64,000 nucleotides of DNA from Fimbriimonadales bacterium (GCA_026003075.1 BPGO01000003.1:214025-278024); one strand, 5' to 3'; positions 1-9,160 are shown, numbered from the stretch's first letter. Notes: generated from the sequence alone by a model not told the origin. Numbers and translations are program-made.

Positions 1-728
1 TCCCCACCCGTCTGATTTTTGTGGACGCGCGGGAACGGTTTCTGCAACGCCTGCGCGGGATTACCGACCCCGAACAGAAGCGCAAAGTGATTGGCGAGGA
101 GTTCGTGCGGGTGTTCGAGGAGCATGCCGACGCGATTGGGCAGTGCCGATTCTTGGCGCAGGGCACGCTCTACCCCGATGTGATTGAAAGTGGCACGCGC
201 CTTGCGGCGAAAATCAAGACGCACCACAATGTCGGCGGGCTGCCCGACTGGATGACGATGGAGTTGATTGAGCCGCTGCGCTATCTGTTCAAAGACGAGG
301 TGCGCCGGGTCGCTCAAGAGCTGGGATTGCCCCCTGAAATCGTGTGGCGACAGCCGTTCCCCGGTCCAGGATTGGCAGTGCGTGTGTTGGGCGAGGTGAC
401 CGCCGAGAAATTAGCCATCGTCCGCGCTGCCGATGCGATTCTGAATGAGGAACTGACGCGAACGGGCTGGGCGCAGCGTGTGTGGCAGGCGCTCGCCGTT
501 CTGCCCGATGTGCGCAGCGTGGGCGTGATGGGCGACCAGCGTACCTACGCACACCCCATCGTGTTGCGCGTGGTGCAGAGCGAAGACGCGATGACCGCCG
601 AACCCGCCGAGCTGCCTTGGGACCTGCTGTTGCGAATCGCCAGTCGCATCAGCAACGAGGTGCCAGGCGTCAACCGCGTGCTGTATGATCTCAGTTCCAA
701 ACCACCTGCCACGATCGAGTGGGAGTAA
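1..728 (+). CDS. guaA: GMP synthase (glutamine-hydrolysing), C-terminal part
   Basis: Makes GMP from XMP, ATP and glutamine in the cytoplasm. Only about 240 C-terminal residues are present; the frame stays open to the left edge ([14 protein letters not shown]...), so the GTG at 21 in the ORF track is internal and the amidotransferase domain lies outside the window. What is visible is the end of the ATP-pyrophosphatase domain ([25 protein letters not shown]) and the dimerisation domain with the family-typical [13 protein letters not shown] and the C-terminus [18 protein letters not shown]. It converges on the next gene with a 5-nt gap. Identification is firm. Confidence 0.97.
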   Translation, partial: PTRLIFVDARERFLQRLRGITDPEQKRKVIGEEFVRVFEEHADAIGQCRFLAQGTLYPDVIESGTRLAAKIKTHHNVGGLPDWMTMELIEPLRYLFKDEVRRVAQELGLPPEIVWRQPFPGPGLAVRVLGEVTAEKLAIVRAADAILNEELTRTGWAQRVWQALAVLPDVRSVGVMGDQRTYAHPIVLRVVQSEDAMTAEPAELPWDLLLRIASRISNEVPGVNRVLYDLSSKPPATIEWE

Positions 729-733
729 TCGCT

Positions 734-1177
734 CTACGCACGCTTGCGCCACCGAGGCAGGAACCGCCCGGTAGTGCGTTGGTAGTCGGAGTATTCGGGA
801 TAGCAACGCGAGAGGCGTCGCTCCTCTTCGCGGGCTTTTAGGTTGAAAAAGATCGTGAGCGCAACCGCCAGGGCAACTCCCCACGGCTTTTGCAGGAGCA
901 GCGCCAGCCCAAACGCCATCGCGAGCAGCCCCGTGTACATCGGATGACGAATCAAGGCGTAGACCCCTGTGCGCTTGAGACCGAGTTCGGGGTTCGGCTC
1001 TGGCAAGGGGGTGAGTTTACGCCCGTGCGCGATGAGGGCGGGCGTCGCCAAAAACACACCGACCGCCACCATAGGCGCGCCCAGCCAGCGCACCAGACCC
1101 CACGCGCCACTCGGGGTCGCGACCAGAACATAGCCGTACCCCAGAAACAGCACCGCCTGCACCAGTACCCAAAGCAT
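734..1177 (-). CDS. Isoprenylcysteine carboxyl methyltransferase / PEMT-family membrane methyltransferase
   Basis: A 147-residue protein with about four hydrophobic segments and the family signature near the C-terminus: GVYALIRHPMYTGLL followed by an EE pair (KAREEERRL) and a tyrosine-rich end (YPEYSDYQR). This family transfers methyl groups from S-adenosylmethionine at the membrane; in bacteria the substrate is usually unknown and cannot be told here. A TATACT hexamer at 1188-1193 lies 10 nt before the ATG, so it probably has its own promoter although it follows fliP by only 18 nt on the same strand. Confidence 0.85.
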   Translation of the reverse strand: MLWVLVQAVLFLGYGYVLVATPSGAWGLVRWLGAPMVAVGVFLATPALIAHGRKLTPLPEPNPELGLKRTGVYALIRHPMYTGLLAMAFGLALLLQKPWGVALAVALTIFFNLKAREEERRLSRCYPEYSDYQRTTGRFLPRWRKRA

Positions 1178-1195
1178 GCCTGGGCAGAGTATACA

Positions 1196-2026
1196 TCATC
1201 GGAAGCCCTGCACTAACGCCTGCGCCAGCACGCCCCAGCCATTCGCCAAGGTGAACACCAGCAACTTCGCGGGCATCGAGACAACAACCGGGGGCAACAT
1301 CATCATCCCCATCGAGAGCAAAATACTCGCCACAACGAGGTCGATAATCAGGAACGGGATATAGATGTAGAACCCGATAATAAACGCCGTTTTGAGTTCG
1401 CTGAGCATAAACGCGGGGATGAGCGTGGTCAGCGGCAACTCGTCGGGCGTGCGCGGAGCAGGCTGCTTGCTCAGGCGGATGAACAGGTTCAGGTCTTCTG
1501 TGTAGGTCTGGCGCAGCATGAAGGTGCGGATGGGCTTCTCGGCGCGCTCCATCGCCTGCGTGAAGGTGATTTCCTGCTTCATGTAGGGCTGGAGCGCGTC
1601 GCGATTGATTGCGTCCAGCGTGGGCGCCATCACATAGAAGGTTAGAAACAAGCTCAGCCCGATGATGACTGGCGTTGGGGGGATATTCGGCGTGCCCAGT
1701 GCGCTCTTGAGAAACGACAGCACAATCACGATGCGCGTAAAGGCGGTCATCATCAGCAGAATCGACGGCGCGACCGAGAGCAGGGTCAGAATCGCCAGTA
1801 TCTGGAGCGAAGTGGAGACCTCCTGCGGGTTGCGTGCTGTGCCGACCTCCACGCTCAGGCGCGGGAGGGGAACGGTGTCCTGCGCCAACGCGACAACGGG
1901 CATGCACGCGACGAGTAGGAGAAGCAAACACCCAGCCACCCGGAACAACCAACGCACTCTCCCTGGAACACGCTCGCCGCGCGAAATATCCCTACGGGGC
2001 ATGAAGCGTTGGCGTGTTCTCATCAT
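1196..2026 (-). CDS. fliP: Flagellar type III export gate protein FliP
   Basis: Core inner-membrane subunit of the flagellar export gate. The 276-residue product has an N-terminal signal-like hydrophobic stretch ending AQDTVPLP, as in FliP proteins that carry a cleavable signal peptide, then the family landmarks MMTAFTRIVIVLSFLKSALGTP, IPAFMLSELKTAF and a C-terminal hydrophobic block with SMGMMMLPP. The ATG overlaps the fliO stop by 4 nt, suggesting coupling. FliQ, FliR and FlhB, usually next, are absent here; the next gene is an unrelated methyltransferase. Confidence 0.97.
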   Translation of the reverse strand: MMRTRQRFMPRRDISRGERVPGRVRWLFRVAGCLLLLLVACMPVVALAQDTVPLPRLSVEVGTARNPQEVSTSLQILAILTLLSVAPSILLMMTAFTRIVIVLSFLKSALGTPNIPPTPVIIGLSLFLTFYVMAPTLDAINRDALQPYMKQEITFTQAMERAEKPIRTFMLRQTYTEDLNLFIRLSKQPAPRTPDELPLTTLIPAFMLSELKTAFIIGFYIYIPFLIIDLVVASILLSMGMMMLPPVVVSMPAKLLVFTLANGWGVLAQALVQGFR

Positions 2027-2601
2027 GCCTTCCCCCCTATAAGGCTCTGCAGTCGCGCGCGGGTCTGCTGCAGGCGGGTTTGCACTTGAGCGGCGGTTTC
2101 GGCTTGTGGGTCGGGCGACGGGGTCACGGGCTGCGCTTGACGCAGAATCCGCTCGAATTCACTGACGGGTTGCTGGACAGGTTCAGGGCGGGGGAGCGTA
2201 TCGGTTAAGTCGGCTAAGAGGTGCATGCCCTGCGCAGTAGCTCCGATGAGCAGCAGTTTATCGCGTGCTTTGACCAGCATCAGCGTGCCCCCAACTGCGC
2301 TGCGCGTCTCAATGATTCGAATTTGTCCGTCGACGGGTGAGCCGTCGCCCGTTTTGCCCGCCCAGCGCAGGAGTTTGGGCAAGCCCCAGCGCAACCCCGC
2401 CGCCACAATCAGCAATGCGATGCCCAGTTGCGCCCATCCAAACGAGTTGCCATCAGGCGCGGTCACCTGCTGAATCGGCGCGCCGGTGCGGGTGCCGAAC
2501 GCGCCCGGCTCCAGCGACGCAGGCGCATTCGACTGCGCCCACGCACATACCCCAAAAATTACCAGCAGAAACGCCACTATGTACGCACGCATGCTCATCA
2601 C
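2023..2601 (-). CDS. fliO: Flagellar biosynthesis protein FliO
   Basis: A 192-residue bitopic membrane protein: signal-like N-terminus ending CAWAQS, one membrane segment (WAQLGIALLIVAAGLRWGL), then a small cytoplasmic domain with RIIETRSAVGGTLMLVKARDKLLLIGAT, the beta-rich core typical of FliO. It stabilises FliP during export-gate assembly. Its position between fliN and fliP supports the call. Two starts fit: GTG at 2601 and ATG at 2598, both overlapping the fliN stop. The C-terminal third is Gln-rich and poorly conserved. Confidence 0.88.
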   Translation of the reverse strand: MMSMRAYIVAFLLVIFGVCAWAQSNAPASLEPGAFGTRTGAPIQQVTAPDGNSFGWAQLGIALLIVAAGLRWGLPKLLRWAGKTGDGSPVDGQIRIIETRSAVGGTLMLVKARDKLLLIGATAQGMHLLADLTDTLPRPEPVQQPVSEFERILRQAQPVTPSPDPQAETAAQVQTRLQQTRARLQSLIGGKA

Positions 2602-3545
2602 GCTCCCAATCGTTGTACGCGCTCGACAGGCGAGAGTATCTCGGTGATTCGGACGGCGAAGTTGTCCTCCACGACCACCACCTCGCCGCGTGCGATGAGC
2701 CTGCCGTTCACCAGCACCTCCACTGGCTCGCCAGCGGCCTTCTGCAACTCGATGATGGAACCCGTGCCGATTTCAAGCAACTCACGCACCAGCATCGTGA
2801 CGCGCCCTAACTCCACAGAGACTTCCAACGGAATGTCCAAGAGCAGGTCGATGTTGCGTTCGGGCGACTCCTCTGGCTCCGCGAAGGGGTTGAACGCCAT
2901 GGGGGTCGCAGGGGTGGGAGCTGCGGGTTCGGGTGTCTCCATCAGGGATGCGAATGGGTCATCTTGGACGGCGGGCATCCCAAGCAGTGTGCGTGCCAGG
3001 TTCTCTGTGAGCAACCATGTAAGGGTGAACGGCGTCCTATCGGGGATTTGCACGGTGAAGCGCGTCGCGATGACCTCATCGACGGTCAGGAAGTTTGGGG
3101 GGAAGGTAACGGGTTCGTAGCGGGCAACTATCTGATCTGGGGTGAAAGTCTTGCTGGTCAGGTTGCCGAAGGCGATGGCGAGTCCCTGCATCAGGTGAGT
3201 GCCGAACTCCTGCACGGCTTGCAGTGCGGCGTCGTTCACCTCGTCAGTGGGAGTGCCGAGCGTGGCTTCAAGGAGCGCCTGGAGTGCTGCTTGACGCTCG
3301 CTGGGCTGCTCGCCGACGATAAATAGACACGGCGCATCGCTCTGCTCGGCGAACTGCGCCTGAATATGCAGAACGGGGTCTGTGGTTAGCCCTGTGAGAT
3401 CCCCGATGGGCGCCGCATTGCTGGTGGGCGTTGGGATTTCCACCAGCGTGTTGTTCTGTTCGGACAGGTGCATGGCGACCGTTTGCCAGACCTGCGCCTG
3501 TTTCACTACGAACTGTGTCAAGAGTTCTGCCGAGACTTCGCTCAC
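2598..3545 (-). CDS. fliN: Flagellar motor switch protein FliN/FliY
   Basis: The last ~80 residues form a clear FliN/SpoA domain (LDIPLEVSVELGRVTMLVRELLEIGTGSIIEL ... VEVLVNGRLIARGEVVVVEDNFAVRITEI), which builds the switch-complex C-ring. The upstream ~200 residues resemble the CheC-like region of FliY-type proteins, but the CheC catalytic D/E-x(3)-N motifs are not clear, so phosphatase activity should not be assumed. Start GTG at 3545 is preceded by GGAGGAATAGACC, 4 nt after the fliM stop. The 315-residue length fits FliY better than the short FliN. Confidence 0.92.
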   Translation of the reverse strand: MSEVSAELLTQFVVKQAQVWQTVAMHLSEQNNTLVEIPTPTSNAAPIGDLTGLTTDPVLHIQAQFAEQSDAPCLFIVGEQPSERQAALQALLEATLGTPTDEVNDAALQAVQEFGTHLMQGLAIAFGNLTSKTFTPDQIVARYEPVTFPPNFLTVDEVIATRFTVQIPDRTPFTLTWLLTENLARTLLGMPAVQDDPFASLMETPEPAAPTPATPMAFNPFAEPEESPERNIDLLLDIPLEVSVELGRVTMLVRELLEIGTGSIIELQKAAGEPVEVLVNGRLIARGEVVVVEDNFAVRITEILSPVERVQRLGA

Positions 3546-3548
3546 GGT

Positions 3549-4559
3549 CTATTCCTCCGAGACGACATCGGTAATCGAGACGACCAGCCGTCGGTTGCGC
3601 ACGGCGGGTTTGCCTCGAAACTTCACGCGGTTTTCCACCAACAGGTCGATTTTGCCGTTGACTGGGGTATCCAGCGGCAGTATGTCGCCCACTTTGAGTT
3701 GCAGGAGATCGTTCAGGCGGATGCGCGTCCTGCCCAATTGCGCGTGGCATGTCACGGTGGTACGGTAGAGATGTTGCGTTAGGGCGCGTCGGAGCAAAGG
3801 AGTTGTGCGTTTGCCCGCGCTGGAGACCCAGTTTTGGGAGCTGAGCCGTGGTGTGATGGGCTTAATGACCATGTGGGGTACGCACAGGCTCATCGCGTCG
3901 CGTCGCTCGCCGATACGCGTCTCCATCAGCACGGTAATCACGATGTCACTGGGCGGGGCAATTTGGACGAACTGCGCGCTGGTCTCCAGGGTCTCGATCT
4001 TCGGGTCTACCTGAAGAATGCTCTCCCACGCGCTGCGGAATGCCATCAGCATCCGTTCTCCCAGCGCGAGTACGAGAGGCTTTTCGATCTCGGTAAACGC
4101 CGTGCGCTCTATCGGCTTGCCCACACCACCCAGCAGGCGGTCTAACATCGTGAACACGAGCGCGTATTCCATTTCCAGCACCGCCTCGCCCGACAGCGGG
4201 GGCGCGCTGAACACGATAAACGCTGACTGTTTGAGCGAGCGGAGATAATCTTCGTAAGGGATCTGCTCCAGCGAGATGAGTTCGATATGCAACGGCACGC
4301 GCAGGTAGGTGGCGAGGTTGGTGGAACCGAGCCGTGCGAAAGTTTCGAACACCATCTGCAGCGTGCGCAGCTGGTCGCGGGAGAATTTGTCGGGGCGGCG
4401 GAAATCGTAGACTTCGTAGGCGATGGGTTTGCGCTTGGTGGATGTGCTTCCGCCGACGGGCGCGGCGACAGGCGCATTGAAATCGCTCGCAGGGCTATCC
4501 TCCGCTGCCAACGACGCCAGCAACGCCTCAATCTCCGCTTGTGAGAGAATCTCGCTCAC
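3549..4559 (-). CDS. fliM: Flagellar motor switch protein FliM
   Basis: 336 residues. It opens with the CheY-P binding motif SEILSQAEIEALLASL, has the CheC-like middle (residues ~40-230, including GGVGKPIERTAFTEIEKPL) and a C-terminal SpoA domain (RIRLNDLLQLKVGDILPLD...VENRVKFRGKPAV). I prefer the GTG at 4559 to the ATG at 4601 in the ORF track: GGGAGG sits 8 nt upstream of the GTG and the protein then begins (V/M)SEILSQ like other FliM proteins. It is first in the fliM-N-O-P operon and lies behind a sigma-28-like promoter. Confidence 0.96.
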   Translation of the reverse strand: MSEILSQAEIEALLASLAAEDSPASDFNAPVAAPVGGSTSTKRKPIAYEVYDFRRPDKFSRDQLRTLQMVFETFARLGSTNLATYLRVPLHIELISLEQIPYEDYLRSLKQSAFIVFSAPPLSGEAVLEMEYALVFTMLDRLLGGVGKPIERTAFTEIEKPLVLALGERMLMAFRSAWESILQVDPKIETLETSAQFVQIAPPSDIVITVLMETRIGERRDAMSLCVPHMVIKPITPRLSSQNWVSSAGKRTTPLLRRALTQHLYRTTVTCHAQLGRTRIRLNDLLQLKVGDILPLDTPVNGKIDLLVENRVKFRGKPAVRNRRLVVSITDVVSEE

Positions 4560-4591
4560 TCCGTTCGCCTCCCGCGCAACATCAGGGCGAA

Positions 4592-4617
4592 TTATCGGCA
4601 ATCACGCAGAGTTTTTG
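4592..4617 (-). promoter_or_regulatory. Sigma-28 (FliA/SigD)-like promoter of the fliMNOP operon
   Basis: On the minus strand the sequence reads CAAA, 14 nt, then GCCGATAA, about 30 nt upstream of the fliM GTG. The -10 is a full match to the flagellar sigma-28 consensus (TAAA-N14/15-GCCGATAA) and the -35 has one mismatch. Seen directly; the sigma assignment is inference, since GATAAT inside it could also serve as a sigma-70 -10. Confidence 0.5.
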
Positions 4618-4690
4618 CAGGATGGCGAGCAGCCAGGCGAACCGCTGCAGAATACAAAGCCATGAAGCCAGGGAAGCGAGGCGCACGCGG

Positions 4691-4696
4691 TATAAT
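4691..4696 (+). promoter_or_regulatory. -10 element, probable leaderless promoter
   Basis: A perfect TATAAT ends 7 nt before the ATG at 4704 and no Shine-Dalgarno fits between them. Transcription would begin at or next to the start codon. Confidence 0.6.
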
Positions 4697-4703
4697 CTTG
4701 ACG

Positions 4704-5084
4704 ATGCGGTTCCTGCTTAAATGGCTGCTTTTTGCGGTGGCGCTCCACCTGACCTTCTGGAGCGGCGCACGGCTCGGATTGGACATGCGTCCCAGCCCCA
4801 ACTGGCAGGATAATATCCTGATGGCGTTGCTGCTGGGGCTGGTGAACGTCTTCATTCGGCGGGGCGTGAAACTAGCTCTGCTACCCCTGAACTGTCTCAC
4901 GCTGGGGATTGCAGGGCTGCTGGTGAACACGCTGCTGTTCTGGGCGGTGTTCGCGCTCGCGCCGTTCAACTTCCGCGTGGGCAACTTCTGGGCGGCGCTG
5001 TATGGCAGTATCGTACTGGGCATTATCAACGGTATCCTCAGCGGCGTGTTGCTACGCGACGAGAACGAGGGGAAGCGACGGTGA
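4704..5084 (+). CDS. Phage-holin-family (superfamily IV, DUF360-like) membrane protein
   Basis: About 126 residues with four hydrophobic segments: LLKWLLFAVALHLTFW, ILMALLLGLVNVFIR, LLPLNCLTLGIAGLLVNTLLFWAVFAL and LYGSIVLGIINGILSGVLL. The LLPLNCLTLG motif and overall plan match the small phage-holin-family membrane proteins common in bacteria; these are chromosomal housekeeping proteins of unknown role, not evidence of a prophage. The start is ATG 4704, not the ORF-track 4662, because TATAAT lies just upstream. It heads an operon with the next three genes. Confidence 0.75.
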   Translation: MRFLLKWLLFAVALHLTFWSGARLGLDMRPSPNWQDNILMALLLGLVNVFIRRGVKLALLPLNCLTLGIAGLLVNTLLFWAVFALAPFNFRVGNFWAALYGSIVLGIINGILSGVLLRDENEGKRR

Positions 5085-5581
5085 GCGGGCTGGGGCGACT
5101 GCTACGCGGGCTGGCAATCTGGATCGGGCTTTCTGTGCTGCTCACAGGAACGCATATGGGCATCCTGTACGGGATCAATGCGCTGCGCACGCGCTACGAG
5201 ACCGCCTTGGAAACACGCGGGGGTGCAGAGCTGGTAGACCGCGAACCGCCATACAGTGGGGGAGAACGGTTGATTGTCGCGCTCGACATCCAGCCCAGTA
5301 TCTACTGGGCAGAGGCGTTGATAGTGAGCGCGGTGATGAGCCTGGTCGTCGCCGTGTTCGTTGGGCTGGCGTCGCTGGCGTTTCGGCAGGGGCGCGCGGT
5401 GAAGCTGATCCTCGTCGCACTGATTGTGAATGGGCTGGTGTTCTATTTTTATGCGCTGCTGAGCGAGCAGATTTTTGTAGGTTATCAGTTGGGGCGTCCT
5501 GTGTCGGCGGTTGCGCCTGCGATTCTGGTCGGCTTGGCGCAAGGTATCGTCAGCGTGCTGGTGTTGGGAGGTAAAAAATGA
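5081..5581 (+). CDS. Membrane protein of unknown function, rapZ operon
   Basis: A 166-residue product not recognised by family. Four likely membrane segments: residues ~8-30, ~75-95, ~105-128 and ~140-162, with a periplasmic loop between the first two. The GTG start overlaps the previous stop by 4 nt and its own TGA overlaps the rapZ ATG, so it is translationally coupled on both sides. Context suggests an envelope-linked role with RapZ/YvcK, but this is inference only. Confidence 0.75.
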   Translation: MSGLGRLLRGLAIWIGLSVLLTGTHMGILYGINALRTRYETALETRGGAELVDREPPYSGGERLIVALDIQPSIYWAEALIVSAVMSLVVAVFVGLASLAFRQGRAVKLILVALIVNGLVFYFYALLSEQIFVGYQLGRPVSAVAPAILVGLAQGIVSVLVLGGKK

Positions 5582-6444
5582 GCCTGTCGGGACGGTTGGT
5601 GGTGCTTTCGGGGGTTTCAGGCGCCGGCAAAACGCTTGCCCTGCAGACCATGGAAGACATCGGCTATTTCTGCATCGATAACCTACCTCCGTCGATGCTG
5701 GAGTGGCTTCGCGAGCGGGTGCAGTCCGGTCAGCGCGTCGCGGTCGTGGTCGATACGCGTGCGGGGGAACCGCTGGAACGCGCAGAGGCGACCGTGTTGG
5801 AGATGCGTCGCGACGGGCTGCCTGCGGAGGTTCTCTTTTTGGACTGCGCCGACGAGGTGCTGATACGCCGTTTCAAGGAGACGCGACGCCCCCATCCGCT
5901 GGCGGGGATCGAGCCGAGCCTGCCGAAAGCGATTCGCAAAGAGCGCGAGCTGCTCGCACCCCTCAAAGCAATCGCCGACCAGACGCTCGACACGACGCTG
6001 TTTCGTCCCCAAGACCTGCGTGAGGCGATACGGGGGCTGTATGGCGATGCGAAGACGCAGTCGCCGCTCCGGGTGCGCGTAATCTCGTTCGGGTTCAAGT
6101 ACGGCGTACCTGCCGACGCGGACTTGGTGTTCGATGTGCGGTTCCTACGCAATCCGCACTATGTGCCACACCTCAAGCCGAAGCCGGGCACAAACGAAGC
6201 CGTGCGCGAGTATGTGTTGGGCGACGCCGAAACGCAGGAGTTTTTGGAAGTGGTGCGTAATTTTCTCGCGTACCTGTTGCCGCGTTATGAGCGCGAGGGC
6301 AAAGCGTACCTGACCGTTGGGCTAGGCTGCACGGGGGGACGCCACCGGTCGGTTGTGCTGAGCGAGGAGCTGGGGGCGTGGTTCGCGGCACAGGGCTATC
6401 GCGCCAGTGTGGAGCATCGCGATTTGGCGCGAGGGGAGGCATAG
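5578..6444 (+). CDS. rapZ: RNase adapter / nucleotide-binding protein RapZ
   Basis: 288 residues, the usual family length. The N-terminal P-loop is GVSGAGKTLALQTMED; the middle has the conserved RRFKETRRPHPL; the C-terminal half carries SFGFKYGVPADADLVFDVRFLRNPHY and ends with the signature VGLGCTGGRHRSV. In E. coli RapZ adapts RNase E to degrade the GlmZ sRNA and so controls GlmS; elsewhere it is an NTP-binding regulator of cell-wall precursor metabolism. It is coupled to the preceding gene (ATGA) and directly abuts yvcK. Confidence 0.96.
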   Translation: MSLSGRLVVLSGVSGAGKTLALQTMEDIGYFCIDNLPPSMLEWLRERVQSGQRVAVVVDTRAGEPLERAEATVLEMRRDGLPAEVLFLDCADEVLIRRFKETRRPHPLAGIEPSLPKAIRKERELLAPLKAIADQTLDTTLFRPQDLREAIRGLYGDAKTQSPLRVRVISFGFKYGVPADADLVFDVRFLRNPHYVPHLKPKPGTNEAVREYVLGDAETQEFLEVVRNFLAYLLPRYEREGKAYLTVGLGCTGGRHRSVVLSEELGAWFAAQGYRASVEHRDLARGEA

Positions 6445-7749
6445 ATGGCAGACGGGCGATGGCGCTGGCTGATGCCCGGAATGCAGGTGAAGCGCTGGCT
6501 CGCACTTTCCAGCGTCGGGTTAGTGATTGCCATGTTGGGGCTGTGGGTGGCATTGGACGGTGCGCCGGCGCAGTGGCTCGATCGCCTCTATCGCGCCCTC
6601 GATCGCCAGATTCAAGCTCTCGCGACCACGCCGCGTGCTGCACAGGTGATGCGTTGGGGGCTGGGCATGGCGCTGGGCGTGCTGGGACTGGGCATTTGGT
6701 GGTGGGGACTGCGCCGCGCATGGCGCACATTGGTGGGAATCTTGCAGCCGCGTGCAAGCGGGCGCGTGTGGGATGTGCTGGCACGCTACGCGCTCATGGC
6801 GCACGGCAAGCGTGTGGTGGTTATCGGCGGTGGCACAGGACTGTCGACGATGCTGCGCGGAATCAAACGCTATACCGCCAACATCGTCGCGATTGTCACC
6901 GTCACCGACGATGGCGGCTCGTCGGGTAAACTGCGCCAAGAGCTGGGAATCCTGCCCCCAGGCGACATCCGCAACTGCCTCATCGCCTTAGCCGATGCCG
7001 AAGGCGCCATGACCGCTTTGCTACAACACCGTTTTCGCGATGACGCGGGCAACCTCAGTGGGCACTCTGTGGGCAACTTGCTCATCGCGGCGATGACCCA
7101 AATCAAAGACGGCGACTTCGAGTGCGCCGTGCAGGAAATCAGCAAGGTGCTGGCGATACGGGGACGGGTGTTACCCTCCACGCTGACGCACGTGAGCCTG
7201 CGTGCGGAGATGGAAGATGGCGCATGCGTGGAAGGCGAAACGGCGATTGTGGCGTACCCCGCACGCATCCGCCGAATGCATCTCAACCCGCCCGATGTGG
7301 AGCCGCCGCAGGAAGCCGTCGAAGCCATCCGTCAAGCCGAGGTGATTGTGCTGGGACCCGGAAGCCTGTTCACCAGCGTGATTCCGAACCTGCTCGTGCC
7401 GAAAATCGCCGACGCGCTCCGCGCTACCGATGCGCTGCGAGTCTATGTGTGCAATGTGATGACCCAGCCAGGCGAAACCGACGGCTTCACGGCGTCCGAC
7501 CATGTACGCGCGATTGAGGCGCATGCAGGTGGGCGCGTGTTCGATTATGTGCTGGTCAATACCGCAACCCCTGCACCGGAACTGATGGAACGCTACCATG
7601 CCAGCGGGCAGAAGCTCGTGGTCGCCGATGTCGACCGAATCCGCCAGATGGGCTACAAGGTCATCGCGGGCAACTTCATCAGTCAGAGCGACTATGTGCG
7701 CCACGACCCCGTGCGCCTCGCCGAAGCGATTCTGCGCTTAGCGAAGTGA
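6445..7749 (+). CDS. yvcK: YvcK/CofD-like gluconeogenesis factor with N-terminal membrane anchor
   Basis: The core (residues ~125-434) is a YvcK-type UDP-sugar-binding protein: KRVVVIGGGTGLSTMLRGIK, VTVTDDGGSSGKLR, LPPGDIRNCLIALAD and LGPGSLFTSVIPNLLV. YvcK is needed for growth on gluconeogenic carbon and for cell-wall synthesis in Bacillus. Here it carries an extra N-terminus with two membrane segments (~15-37 and ~70-92), a form also found in some non-Firmicute lineages. The ATG follows the rapZ stop with no gap. The rapZ-yvcK pairing is widely conserved; whiA, its usual third partner, is not here. Confidence 0.93.
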   Translation: MADGRWRWLMPGMQVKRWLALSSVGLVIAMLGLWVALDGAPAQWLDRLYRALDRQIQALATTPRAAQVMRWGLGMALGVLGLGIWWWGLRRAWRTLVGILQPRASGRVWDVLARYALMAHGKRVVVIGGGTGLSTMLRGIKRYTANIVAIVTVTDDGGSSGKLRQELGILPPGDIRNCLIALADAEGAMTALLQHRFRDDAGNLSGHSVGNLLIAAMTQIKDGDFECAVQEISKVLAIRGRVLPSTLTHVSLRAEMEDGACVEGETAIVAYPARIRRMHLNPPDVEPPQEAVEAIRQAEVIVLGPGSLFTSVIPNLLVPKIADALRATDALRVYVCNVMTQPGETDGFTASDHVRAIEAHAGGRVFDYVLVNTATPAPELMERYHASGQKLVVADVDRIRQMGYKVIAGNFISQSDYVRHDPVRLAEAILRLAK

Positions 7750-7882
7750 GAGCGTTCGCCTTGCAAGACGCCGTACCATACCCGACTCGTCCATCTTACG
7801 AATAGGCTGCATCGCTTCCCAGCAAATAGGAGGACATGCTAAGGCTCTCTGTTAGCCAGGCGACCAGCAACCCGCGCCCCGC

Positions 7883-7907
7883 CACGGCGGGAAATGCCCG
7901 CACCGTG
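7883..7907. repeat. Hairpin repeat, copy A
   Basis: CACGG-CGGG-AAATG-CCCG-CA-CCGTG forms a 9-bp stem with a 2-nt bulge. A second copy with paired base changes lies at 9161-9185. It sits in a 276-bp gap (7750-8025) that otherwise shows no gene. On the minus strand both copies could also be read as a short TVRAFPAVAGR peptide. Confidence 0.5.
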
Positions 7908-8025
7908 TAGACCCCCTACGGGAAGATTGGCTCACTCCACCTGTGTGTCTACGCCTCCAACCGAGAAGGTGTACTCCTATACATTCGGGCACTCTCAGTG
8001 TACGGTACGCTGTTTACCAACGCTG

Positions 8026-8982
8026 CTACTTCTCTACTTCCTCAAACCATAAACTGTTCCAGTGAATATAGGGTACCTCTGGTGCTTCTGAGAGGCTCAG
8101 CTCAACCCGTTTGGTACGGGCATCCACGATAATGACCATGGGATCGTTCCAACTATAATACGCCACGCCCAATGCCCACCGACCGTTAGAAGTCACATCT
8201 ATCGGGTTGATATCCGTCCAGTTGTGGTCGTCTCTCTCTAATAGCACTTTAGACCGCCCATCCCGCCACTCAAGAACCAACTTATGGCTACCCGGTTGGG
8301 GATTCCGTTGCCAGAGCGGCCCCACTACACGCAAACGCACCTGACGATCTTGCGAATATACCCAACGAGACTCTTTGTACCACGACCAAGGAAACACGGC
8401 ATAGCGCTCCTCTATCACACCCCACGCGGCACGCAACGCTTGTGCCTCTTGAGCCGAAAGACGCCGCCTCCTCCCCGTAAGAATGTCTATCTGATAGAAC
8501 GGCTCCACATAATCAGGATCCACATACTTGGAAGGCATGCTATACCAGATATAGCGACTATCAGGATACCAGCCAAAATGATAGAAGTAGTAAGACAACT
8601 CACCCATCTCTATCTGCGGCGCCAGTTCCTGCTTCGTGCCACGCTGCAGGTCAAACAACACTAATCCACCGCCAAAGTGATGGGTGCCCAACAGATAACG
8701 ATTGTTCGGTGAGAAACGAGCATTCAACAGGCGACTATCTATCTTACGCATCTTGGGTTGACCCACTCTGCCAAGGAGGGTTCCATCCCGAATCGAACTG
8801 AGATAATACCAGCATCTATCGCGCGAGAGTTGAGCATACATAGGAATAATGCCGATGACAAAGATTTTTTTAAAGTGCCACTGCCCATTATCAAAACGGA
8901 CAAGATATTCATCCCAATAAGGCTCACGCCGGGCAGGGCGTGAAGCGATGAATCCTATAGGTGGTATTCGGTCTTGCAACAT
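8026..8982 (-). CDS. Beta-propeller-like protein of unknown function
   Basis: About 318 residues, not assigned to a named family. Repeated blocks such as LNARFSPNNRYLLGTHHFGGGLVLFDLQ, FGWYPDSRYIWYSMP and DVTSNGRWALGVAYYS resemble blades of WD40/TolB-like propellers (SPDGRYL-type turns followed by hydrophobic strands). No signal peptide is seen. I choose ATG 8982 because GGAGGGCGCAGCC precedes it; the ORF-track GTG at 8997 lies in that ribosome-binding site. The gene is visibly AT-richer than its neighbours, with mixed codon use, suggesting recent acquisition. Confidence 0.65.
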   Translation of the reverse strand: MLQDRIPPIGFIASRPARREPYWDEYLVRFDNGQWHFKKIFVIGIIPMYAQLSRDRCWYYLSSIRDGTLLGRVGQPKMRKIDSRLLNARFSPNNRYLLGTHHFGGGLVLFDLQRGTKQELAPQIEMGELSYYFYHFGWYPDSRYIWYSMPSKYVDPDYVEPFYQIDILTGRRRRLSAQEAQALRAAWGVIEERYAVFPWSWYKESRWVYSQDRQVRLRVVGPLWQRNPQPGSHKLVLEWRDGRSKVLLERDDHNWTDINPIDVTSNGRWALGVAYYSWNDPMVIIVDARTKRVELSLSEAPEVPYIHWNSLWFEEVEK

Positions 8983-9160
8983 GGCTGCGCCCTCCACAAT
9001 CCGTGATGCTTAGCTTCCGCGCGTTTGCGGGCAGCACGCTCGATGCATTCGGATACACCCCGCTTGCCGTGCCCCACCGCACCCGATAGCCCATCGGTGC
9101 CGCAAAAATCCACGGCGCCTCCGTGATGATTTTACCCTCCCCACGCAGCCAGCGACCCGC

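Noticed and set aside
4704-5084. Holin-family protein as evidence of a prophage
   Set aside because: No other phage gene is nearby and this holin family includes many chromosomal proteins; it sits in an operon with rapZ and yvcK.
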